A stretch of DNA of 64,000 nt from Marinococcus luteus (GTDB taxonomy: Bacteria; Bacillota; Bacilli; Bacillales; Marinococcaceae), in NCBI RefSeq assembly GCF_900106595.1, contig NZ_FNNC01000006.1, positions 62,001 to 126,000 of the forward strand, given 5' to 3'. Below, piece by piece: positions 57,615 to 64,000 of this stretch; the stretch's first letter is position 1; the number at the start of each line of letters is the position of its first letter. Position numbers and translations under genes: made by a program. The notes beneath the pieces were generated by a model. The model did no database searches. It saw only the letters and a program-made list of their open reading frames with translations, and was not told the DNA's origin.

Positions 57615-58790
57615 TTACTGAGTATCTTCGCCAAAAGCCTCCGGCAGCATTTTAAAGCCTTCGATCTCTGCGTCCTCTTCAATCTCAATCATAATGCAGC
57701 GCTTTCCCTGATAGTTGACCTGTCTCACATATTCAAGATCCTGCGGGCTGATCGCGATATTGGCGATTTTCGTGTTAATTTTAATGGATTTGGAATTGTA
57801 CTTCGGCACGATGCTGTTTGCTTTGAGTTCGTACGTTTCGTTATCGGTAACCCGCTGAAAGGCCGTTTTGACTTTGTCGGTCTCCACCTGCTCGCCGCTC
57901 TGCTGCAGTACCCGTTCGACATCTTTATAGTCAAGCGTCGGTGGGGTATCCTCTTCGTTTTCTTCGACGACCCTGTGGATTTCCCCGTAGACGTTCGCAA
58001 GTGTGGAGGGGTTCATCTGGTCGCCGACCACGTCTCTCACAATATCCTCGAACACTGTTTTGTTTTCTTTGGCGGTGACGATCTCTTCGCCGTTCAGCAC
58101 GTCTTCGATAAACCGGTAGTCCGGCTCGTTAGGCTTCGAGGCCGCATAAAGCACATGATTGACGTCAGCGGCGCCCTCTGTCATCGCTGGAAACAGGAAG
58201 CCGGCCAACGGATGTTTAAGATCAATCACCGGATCGGCCTCGACCTTGTATTTGAATTCCTTCTCAATGTAGTCAAACTGCATTTCTTTTTTCGGCTCTT
58301 CTGTCTTATTGATGCTGCAGAGAATGAAAGAATTGGAATATACCGCATCGCGGTCGCTCGTTTCTGCTTCCTCGTTCCGCTGTTTTGCCGGCTTTAAATA
58401 GTCGGCACGGATAAAAGTAATAACGGTGTCCTTTTCATATGGATGGTCTTCGATCATTTTTTCGGTCATGCGAAGCATCTGTTCCTTCCAGTCTTCAACG
58501 TTGCGGCTTAAGAGACCTTTGTGAAGAATGAACTGGCTGGAGTCTTCAGCGTCCTGCTGAAATTTCAGCTCGAACAGTTTTTCATCCAGCTGGCCGGTGA
58601 GGACCTTTTTGAAATTGGCCATAAACAGCTCCTGCTGGTCACTGTCGAGCATTTCGAACGGCTGGCTCTGATGATGGTAAATATCGGTTGTTTCTTTCAT
58701 TATGTAAACGTTAAAGATGTCTGAGATCGTGAGCAGGTCATTGTCTGTTTTTAACTGCCTGCGAAGATCGGCAATATCTTTTTTATCCAT
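57615..58790 (-). CDS. DUF4317 domain-containing protein
   Basis: 391 residues, soluble, very acidic. The start DKKDIADLRRQLKTDNDLLTI and the conserved internal segments (FKKVLTGQLDEKLFELKF, GLLSRNVEDWKEQM) match the DUF4317 family of Bacillota, which has no known function. A single gene with its own terminator. ATG with an AGGAGTGG site. Nothing in the context suggests a job. Confidence 0.87.
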   Translation of the reverse strand: MDKKDIADLRRQLKTDNDLLTISDIFNVYIMKETTDIYHHQSQPFEMLDSDQQELFMANFKKVLTGQLDEKLFELKFQQDAEDSSQFILHKGLLSRNVEDWKEQMLRMTEKMIEDHPYEKDTVITFIRADYLKPAKQRNEEAETSDRDAVYSNSFILCSINKTEEPKKEMQFDYIEKEFKYKVEADPVIDLKHPLAGFLFPAMTEGAADVNHVLYAASKPNEPDYRFIEDVLNGEEIVTAKENKTVFEDIVRDVVGDQMNPSTLANVYGEIHRVVEENEEDTPPTLDYKDVERVLQQSGEQVETDKVKTAFQRVTDNETYELKANSIVPKYNSKSIKINTKIANIAISPQDLEYVRQVNYQGKRCIMIEIEEDAEIEGFKMLPEAFGEDTQ

Positions 58791-58872
58791 GGGTAGTCCA
58801 CTCCTGAGCTGTTTGAAGGATTGTTAGCTTATTTATTTTAACATATCACAGAGGTTCCGGTTCCGGTATATA

Positions 58873-58901
58873 TAAAAACCCGCTGCTTTTAAGCAGCGGG
58901 A
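58873..58901 (-). terminator. Terminator of the PRC-barrel gene
   Basis: CCCGCTGC / GCAGCGGG around a TTTTAA loop (58879-58886 with 58893-58900); the T run is on the minus strand. Confidence 0.85.
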
Positions 58902-58910
58902 ATCTGTCGT

Positions 58911-59723
58911 TTATCTGTTTGACGGGCTGCCAAAGTGCCGGCGGATTTCTTTGCCGTAGTCATCGGTTAAGGTCATGGACGCTTCGTAATCAGGTGAATT
59001 TTCCACCGCTTCACGGCTTACACTGGTGGTGGCACTTTCATCCATGGCGCTGAACTGAGTAAACCATTCCACCGGAACAAGAGAGTGGTCACTTGACAGG
59101 GCACCAGCAGTATCGACTTCGATGAACTGAATACTCCAGTCATTTGTGTCGAAAACAACGTCGGAGATGGTGCCGATGCTTTCACCGCTCGCATCGATAT
59201 CATAGCCGCGGAGATCCTTCGTGCTCTGCAGGTAGTAGTCTTCTTTGTTTCGGGCAGCTTCCATTTCATTTTCTTCCGTACCAGTGACAGCTGTGTCATG
59301 GGTAGGACGTGCATTATTATCGTCGTCATCCGCCGGGGCAAATGGCCCGCCTACAGGCATGACTGGCCCGGTGCCGGTGCTTCCGGCTGTCGGGATCCAA
59401 TAAGGCTCCAGGTTGTAATGATTTAGCACTGAGGCTTCATACGAACGGGAGATAGGTTCGTGCTCGTCCGGTTTCGGACTGTTTTTAATCTGGTCTTTCG
59501 AAGCATTCATCTGAATGGCCTGGCCGGCCAGATCGAGCCGGTTAATCAGTTCGGGGCTGAGCAGAACTTTTCCTCCGACAAACCATGTACGGGTATCAGC
59601 GACGAGAAACCGCACCTTCCATTCGCCTCTGGAATCGAAATAGACGTCGGAAATGGAGCCGATTGCTTCTTCATCGGTGGCTGAAATCCAAAATGCCTGA
59701 AAATCTTTTGTACGTACGAGCAA
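58911..59723 (-). CDS. Tandem PRC-barrel domain protein
   Basis: 270 residues with two PRC-barrel modules: about 2-75 (AFWISATDEEAIGSISDVYF) and about 175-255 (YDIDASGESIGTISDVVFD). They are joined by a low-complexity linker rich in Pro, Gly and Asp. The repeat pattern IGxISDV(Y/V)FD is the family mark. PRC-barrels occur in photosystem H subunits and in the RNA-processing protein RimM; stand-alone tandem forms in Bacilli are uncharacterised, perhaps stress-related. The start is TTG 59723 with AGGAGG 8 bases upstream; the longer frame to 59933 has no site and no family similarity. Confidence 0.85.
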   Translation of the reverse strand: MLVRTKDFQAFWISATDEEAIGSISDVYFDSRGEWKVRFLVADTRTWFVGGKVLLSPELINRLDLAGQAIQMNASKDQIKNSPKPDEHEPISRSYEASVLNHYNLEPYWIPTAGSTGTGPVMPVGGPFAPADDDDNNARPTHDTAVTGTEENEMEAARNKEDYYLQSTKDLRGYDIDASGESIGTISDVVFDTNDWSIQFIEVDTAGALSSDHSLVPVEWFTQFSAMDESATTSVSREAVENSPDYEASMTLTDDYGKEIRRHFGSPSNR

Positions 59724-59917
59724 TTGCTGCACCTCCTGATAATAGTTATTGATACCCGGCCTATTGCCTGAGAGGGGTGTTTTTAAACCATCGACATGAA
59801 CTGTCAAAAGCAGGTGAATAGTAAGTCGCGATTTGAACGGAAGAAAGGGTAATAGACCTAAACCGTTTAACTGGCCGGTACCAACCTTTGTATCAATTCC
59901 ACAGCAATTATTGACTT

Positions 59918-59932
59918 TGATAATCATTTTCA
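59918..59932. promoter_or_regulatory. Fur box (distal)
   Basis: TGATAATCATTTTCA matches the 7-1-7 Fur motif TGATAATNATTATCA at 14 of 15 positions. It lies about 75 bases upstream of the proximal box and may cover the PRC-barrel side or a second promoter. Confidence 0.75.
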
Positions 59933-59959
59933 ATTAATGTGTATATTGTAATTAAGAGC

Positions 59960-59989
59960 TTGAAATGATGCTTTTATTTTTTTTAGAAT
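59960..59989 (+). promoter_or_regulatory. Promoter of the siderophore operon
   Basis: TTGAAA (59960-59965), an 18-base spacer and TAGAAT (59984-59989). The proximal Fur box begins 5 bases after the -10, covering the start of transcription. Confidence 0.7.
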
Positions 59990-59993
59990 GATT

Positions 59994-60012
59994 GATAATG
60001 ATTTTCATTATC
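59994..60012. promoter_or_regulatory. Fur box (proximal) of the siderophore operon
   Basis: GATAATGATTTTCATTATC agrees with the 19-bp consensus GATAATGATAATCATTATC at 18 of 19 positions. A near-perfect iron-dependent repressor site at the start of transcription. Confidence 0.93.
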
Positions 60013-60041
60013 TATAAATAACGGATGATGGAGGAGACGAT

Positions 60042-61550
60042 ATGCCGGTTGTAAAGGAAGAGTCACATACCGCAATTGATAATGAATTTCTAACCAATGT
60101 TGGTGATAAGAGCAGAATTCTCGAAATGTTAACACAGACTTCTGCCTATATAGCGGAATTTTTCAATGAAAGTGAAAGACCTGTGCCCGCAGAAGCAGAG
60201 GTGCAGGTGAAGCAATTCTTTCACGGCCTGGAGAAGGAAAATGATTTTGATAGTGTGCTTAAGGAAGTAATGGAGCATATTATGAAATGCTCTTTAAACA
60301 TCAGCCACCCTCATGCAATGGCGCATCTGCATTGTCCGCCGCTTTTGTCCGGAGTATGCGCGGATGTAATTGTGAGTGCTTTAAATCAATCAATGGACTC
60401 CTGGGATCAAAGTCCGGCAGCGACAACGGTGGAGACAGAAGTAGTGAATTGGCTGTGTGAATTGTATCAGCTGCCTCAAACCGCTGCGGGAACGTTTACG
60501 ACCGGAGGTACTCAGTCGAATTTCATGGGGCTGCTGCTTGCAAGAGACCAATACTGCGCACGGGAATTGTCACATGACGTAAAAGCCGATGGCCTTCCTG
60601 CGGAAGCAGCCCGATTTAAAATTTTCTGTTCGGAGGAAGCGCACTTTACAGTAAAAAAATCGGCTGTTCAGCTTGGCCTGGGAGAGCGGTCGGTAGTAGG
60701 GGTGCCAACGGATGAGCATAAAAAGATGAGCACCGGAAAGCTCGAAGCCTTTATTCAGGAGGCAAGGGTTGCCGGTGATCATCCCATTGCCATAGTAGCT
60801 ACTGCCGGCACTACTGATTTTGGAAGCATTGACCCGCTCCAGGAGATCCGGCGTACAGCGGATAAAGAAAATCTGTGGATGCACGTGGATGCAGCTTTTG
60901 GCGGAGCTTTAGCGCTCTGCAGCGCTCAGGCTGAAAAGCTCGACGGGGTGCATAAAGCAGATTCCCTGGCGGTGGATTTTCACAAATTATTCTATCAGCC
61001 AGTCAGCTGCGGGGCTTTTTTGGTCAGGAGCCGGGATAGTTTTCGTTTTATCAGACATGGGGCGGATTATTTGAACCCGGAAGATGACAGAGACGAGGGC
61101 TTTACTAATCTTGTGGACTATTCGATGCAGACGACCCGGCGCTTCGATGCACTTAAAATATTGATGACGCTCCGTACTCTCGGCACGGAAAAATGGGCGG
61201 AAATGATCGGGCAGGGGTTAAGACAGGCCGGGCGTCTTGCGGAAAAAATTAACGACGAGCCGGAGCTGTATCTAGTAATGAAACCAGAAATGAATGCAGT
61301 GGTGTTTAAATACTGCACAGAAACGTCTTTTGGAGAAAGGGAAGAAGATGAGATCAATAGAGAAATTCAGCAGCAATTATATGCTTCGGGCGAGGCGGTC
61401 ATTGCCAAAACAAAATTAAATGACAGACAGTTTTTAAAATGTACGCTGCTAAATCCTTTAACAAAGGAAGAAGATATTGATCATGTGATTCAGTCGGTCA
61501 TTGAGACAGGCCGGGAAATTGAAATAATACGAAGGAGGAAACAGCAGTGA
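60042..61550 (+). CDS. PLP-dependent decarboxylase of siderophore synthesis (L-2,4-diaminobutyrate decarboxylase-like)
   Basis: 502-residue group II PLP decarboxylase. Features: HPHAMAHLHCPPLLSG, TTGGTQSNFMGLLLARD, the PLP-binding His/Asp region WMHVDAAFGGA and Lys in SLAVDFHKLFYQP. The position ahead of an IucA/IucC synthetase and an N-acyltransferase is that of RhbB, which makes 1,3-diaminopropane for rhizobactin and schizokinen-type siderophores. A DOPA- or lysine-decarboxylase specificity is possible. ATG with GGAGGAGA. First gene of the operon behind two Fur boxes. The 3' end overlaps the next gene by 4 bases. Confidence 0.88.
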   Translation: MPVVKEESHTAIDNEFLTNVGDKSRILEMLTQTSAYIAEFFNESERPVPAEAEVQVKQFFHGLEKENDFDSVLKEVMEHIMKCSLNISHPHAMAHLHCPPLLSGVCADVIVSALNQSMDSWDQSPAATTVETEVVNWLCELYQLPQTAAGTFTTGGTQSNFMGLLLARDQYCARELSHDVKADGLPAEAARFKIFCSEEAHFTVKKSAVQLGLGERSVVGVPTDEHKKMSTGKLEAFIQEARVAGDHPIAIVATAGTTDFGSIDPLQEIRRTADKENLWMHVDAAFGGALALCSAQAEKLDGVHKADSLAVDFHKLFYQPVSCGAFLVRSRDSFRFIRHGADYLNPEDDRDEGFTNLVDYSMQTTRRFDALKILMTLRTLGTEKWAEMIGQGLRQAGRLAEKINDEPELYLVMKPEMNAVVFKYCTETSFGEREEDEINREIQQQLYASGEAVIAKTKLNDRQFLKCTLLNPLTKEEDIDHVIQSVIETGREIEIIRRRKQQ

Positions 61551-63304
61551 ACACTAAACAAAAAGCAGCAGAGGCTTCAATGCAGAGCTTTATCAATTGT
61601 TATTTGCGGGAGACCGGAAGCGGTATTTGGAAAGAGTCGGAATGCCGCGTAGAGCTCTCCCGCCAGAAAATCGAGCTGGTCCTTCCAGTGAAATACCGGT
61701 CGTTGACCCACCGGCATATCTTTCATTTTCCGCTTTATTATAAACCCCTGGACAGCGCCTCTCTCCTTGAGCTGGATGTGCTGACGACCGGGGCTTTGCT
61801 TTTGAAGGAGCTTTCGCTTGAATACGGTGATAAGGGAGGGCAGGAAGAAATGATGCAGCGGGTACTGCAGAGCTTTGAGCTAACAGAACTGTTTTTGGAA
61901 GCGCGCAAGGAAGATAAAGGTGAAATCATCTCCCGCTACATTGATTCAGAACAGGCCCTTTTGCTCGGGCACCTGCTGCACCCGACCCCTAAAAGCCGTC
62001 AGGGCATGGAACGTAAGGGGGAAACAGAACTGTATTCCCCGGAAACAAAAGGACGTTTTCAGCTGCATTATTTCCGGGCTCCGTCAACACAGGTAGAGGA
62101 AGCATCGATGGAAGAAGAAAATGCGACGGCTATCGTAAAAAAAGATCTTCAAAATGCTCCGGAAACAGAGGAATTATTTAAAAAACACTATTGCCGTCTG
62201 GATGATGGATATGCCCTGCTGCCGGTTCATCCGCTTCAGGCAAGAGCCATGCTGCAGCAGGAGTCCATCCAGCAGAGAATGGAACGCGGGGAATTGGCAT
62301 ATCTTGGCCCGGCAGGCCGGAGCTTTACAGCAACTTCCTCGATCCGGACACTGTATCACGAGCAGTCACCGTATATGTTTAAAGTCTCGATTCCGGTGAA
62401 GGTGACCAATTCACTGCGAGTAAATCAAAAAAAAGAACTTGCGCGCGGCGTAGAAGTGGAAAAGCTGATGCAGAGCCGGATCGGAAAAGAGGCAGCACGG
62501 TTTTTCCCGGGATTTGAAATTGTCCGCGATCCGGCATTTATCACTCTTAAGGGAGAAGAAGAGACAGGCCTTGAAACGATTATCCGGCGCAATCCTTTTC
62601 AGGAAACCATGGACGATCAGGTGTCACTTGCCGCAGGACTTGTCCACGATGCGTACGGAGAAGGCAGTATGCTCGGCAATCTGATACGCATCCTTGCCCA
62701 GGCGGAAAACCGGAGCACAGCCGAAGTAAGCCGGGACTGGTTCCGGCAGTACTTATCAATCTCCCTGCATCCGATGCTTTGGCTGTATATGACCCACGGC
62801 ATTGCGCTTGAAGCGCACCAGCAGAATTCTGTCGTGCGTTTTACCGGCGGCTATCCACAGATGTTTTATTACCGGGACAACCAGGGTTACTATTTTGCAC
62901 GCTCGAAGGAAGCACATTTGAAAAAGTACGTGCCGGAGCTGAACGCTTCAAGTGACACTGTGTGCGCAGATGACATTGCAGACGAACGCTTCCGTTATTA
63001 CTTTTTTATTAATCATTTGTTTGGACTGATTAATGGCTTTGGGACTTCAGGATTGATTGAAGAAGCAGAGCTGCTGCGAATATTACGCGAAGAGCTTGAA
63101 GATGCAGAAAAAGCATTCGGCCGTTCCGCTTTAACCGAAAGCCTTCTTGAACACGAAACAATCCCTTCCAAGGGTAATCTGCTGACCCGCTTTTTTGATA
63201 TGGATGAATTGGTCGGCTCCCTTGCTGAACAGTCCGTTTATATTCATATTTTAAACCCGTTGACCGCAAAGGAGTGCATGCAGCATGAAAGCCCAACAAT
63301 CTAA
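61547..63304 (+). CDS. IucA/IucC family NRPS-independent siderophore synthetase
   Basis: 585 residues. NIS synthetase that activates a citrate carboxylate with ATP and joins it to an N-hydroxylated diamine (RhbC-like). Family motifs: HPLQARAML, ATSSIRTLYHEQSPYMFKVSIPVKVTNSLR, the conserved TEVSRDW-like segment and HGIALEAHQQNSVV. GTG start with GAAGGAGG, overlapping the decarboxylase stop by 4 bases (GTGA). The end overlaps the acyltransferase by 20 bases. Confidence 0.93.
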   Translation: MNTKQKAAEASMQSFINCYLRETGSGIWKESECRVELSRQKIELVLPVKYRSLTHRHIFHFPLYYKPLDSASLLELDVLTTGALLLKELSLEYGDKGGQEEMMQRVLQSFELTELFLEARKEDKGEIISRYIDSEQALLLGHLLHPTPKSRQGMERKGETELYSPETKGRFQLHYFRAPSTQVEEASMEEENATAIVKKDLQNAPETEELFKKHYCRLDDGYALLPVHPLQARAMLQQESIQQRMERGELAYLGPAGRSFTATSSIRTLYHEQSPYMFKVSIPVKVTNSLRVNQKKELARGVEVEKLMQSRIGKEAARFFPGFEIVRDPAFITLKGEEETGLETIIRRNPFQETMDDQVSLAAGLVHDAYGEGSMLGNLIRILAQAENRSTAEVSRDWFRQYLSISLHPMLWLYMTHGIALEAHQQNSVVRFTGGYPQMFYYRDNQGYYFARSKEAHLKKYVPELNASSDTVCADDIADERFRYYFFINHLFGLINGFGTSGLIEEAELLRILREELEDAEKAFGRSALTESLLEHETIPSKGNLLTRFFDMDELVGSLAEQSVYIHILNPLTAKECMQHESPTI

Positions 63305-63875
63305 TTCTTATATTTTCACCCGGGAGCCGGGTGGAGAGGAAGATGAACGTATACAATTCCGTGCGGTTGATGAAACGGCCGACTTTCGCCTGCTGCACGA
63401 CTGGATGCATCAGGCACATGTAGTGCCGTTTTGGAAGTTGAATATAAGTGAAGGCCAATATCAGGCCCATCTGCGGAAGGCGCTTAATGATACCCATCAA
63501 ACACTCTATATCGGGAAGATCGACGGCCGTCTGGTCAGCTATTGGGAAGTGTATTGGGCAGCTGATGATGTGATCGGTTCCTATTACGAGGCGGAGCCGG
63601 CAGACCAGGGCGTACACCTTTTAATTGGACCGCCTGAAGAAACGGGCAAGGGATACGCCCTGCCGCTTTTAAAAGCTATGCTTGCGATGCAGTTCCAACA
63701 CGCCCGGACAGCCCGGATCATTGCAGAGCCCGATATCACCAATGACAAAATGATTCACGTGTTTAAAAAAGCGGGGTTTGAGCCTGTAAAGCCGGTGGAC
63801 CTGCCGGATAAACGGGGGCTTCTAATGGTTTGCAGACGGGAGACATTTGAAGGAGGGACTGCCGTTGGCAGCTGA
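63285..63875 (+). CDS. Siderophore N-acyltransferase (RhbD/IucB/AlcB-like GNAT)
   Basis: 196 residues. Acetylates the N-hydroxylated diamine that forms the hydroxamate group. Motifs of the IucB-type GNAT: FRLLHDWMHQAHVVPFWKLN, YIGKIDGRLVSYWEVYWAADD, GVHLLIGPPEETGKG and AEPDITNDKMIHVFKKAGFE. ATG with AAAGGAG 10 bases upstream. It overlaps the synthetase and the following monooxygenase, fitting tight cotranslation. Confidence 0.92.
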   Translation: MKAQQSNSYIFTREPGGEEDERIQFRAVDETADFRLLHDWMHQAHVVPFWKLNISEGQYQAHLRKALNDTHQTLYIGKIDGRLVSYWEVYWAADDVIGSYYEAEPADQGVHLLIGPPEETGKGYALPLLKAMLAMQFQHARTARIIAEPDITNDKMIHVFKKAGFEPVKPVDLPDKRGLLMVCRRETFEGGTAVGS

Positions 63876-64000
63876 AACAGAAGTATATGACGTACTTGGC
63901 ATAGGCATTGGACCGTTCAATCTTGGGATGGCAGCACTGCTGGAAAATGTTCCGGAAGTAAACGGTATCTTTCTGGATGAAAATGAATCATTTGAGTGGC
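63865..64000 (+). CDS. Lysine/ornithine-type N-monooxygenase (RhbE/IucD-like), 3'-truncated by window edge
   Basis: 45 residues visible. TTG start at 63865 with AAGGAGGG upstream, overlapping the acyltransferase by 11 bases. It opens with VYDVLGIGIGPFNLGMAALL, the FAD-binding motif of flavin N-hydroxylating monooxygenases of siderophore synthesis. It should hydroxylate the terminal amine of the diamine. The rest, including the NADPH site, lies beyond the window. Confidence 0.9.
   Translation, partial: MAAETEVYDVLGIGIGPFNLGMAALLENVPEVNGIFLDENESFEW

Noticed and set aside
57609-58397. 262-codon plus-strand frame opposite DUF4317
   Set aside because: Antisense shadow of a recognised family, and it begins beside the terminator of that gene.
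59724-59933. Longer N-terminus for the PRC-barrel protein
   Set aside because: No ribosome site and no domain similarity; it runs into the Fur-box region. TTG 59723 has AGGAGG.

Overview
The window is a 64 kb stretch of chromosome from a Bacillota bacterium, almost certainly Bacillaceae. The blocks guaA-pbuG, NETI gene-purEKBCSQLFMNHD, yerA-yerC-pcrB-pcrA-ligA-camS-gatCAB-dagK-rlmD follow Bacillus subtilis gene order closely. Fairly balanced base composition, strongly acidic proteins and many Glu/Asp-rich linkers suggest a halophilic or haloalkaliphilic genus (an Alkalicoccus- or Salisediminibacterium-like relative). That genus guess is an inference from style, not a search. No tRNA, rRNA, CRISPR array, transposase or integrase was seen.

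Layout. 1-4.3 kb holds accessory genes: the end of a GH32 sucrase, a two-domain VOC (catechol dioxygenase-like) protein, a VbhA/Fic toxin-antitoxin pair, a YitT membrane protein and a divergent Lrp/AsnC regulator. 4.3-8.7 kb is a MoxR ATPase, DUF58 and transglutaminase operon (B. subtilis yeaC-yeaD-yebA). 8.7-12 kb is guaA behind a guanine riboswitch, then pbuG. 12-21 kb is an insertion relative to B. subtilis order: a YhdH/YhfP oxidoreductase, a 3-methyladenine glycosylase, a membrane NERD protein, a three-gene phosphorelay and c-di-GMP cluster, and an M20 amidohydrolase. 21-34.5 kb is the purine operon, with paired PurR boxes and its own guanine riboswitch. 34.8-47 kb is the housekeeping block from yerA to gatCAB.

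47.5-49.4 kb is a conspicuously AT-rich island. It carries an HTH-TPR regulator of the RRNPP quorum-sensing type and, divergently, a 34-residue signal-peptide-like gene with a good ribosome binding site, a GTG start and its own terminator. A perfect 14-bp palindrome sits just upstream of the regulator. This is the best candidate for an undescribed system here.

49.4-59.7 kb holds dagK, acetyltransferases, a DUF779 plus aldehyde dehydrogenase pair under a cre-like site, an aldo/keto reductase, a voltage-gated-type ion channel, rlmD, DUF4317 and a PRC-barrel protein. 59.9-64 kb is the start of a Fur-regulated hydroxamate-citrate siderophore operon (decarboxylase, IucA/IucC synthetase, N-acyltransferase, N-monooxygenase) in rhizobactin rhbBCDE order, cut by the window end.

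How the parts work together. The purine block shows coordinated control: a PurR operator and a guanine riboswitch on de novo IMP synthesis, and a second guanine riboswitch on the IMP/XMP-to-GMP step. Carbon (cre) and iron (Fur) sites control the aldehyde dehydrogenase and the siderophore genes. All functional calls rest on motifs and synteny recognised by eye; no database search was run.
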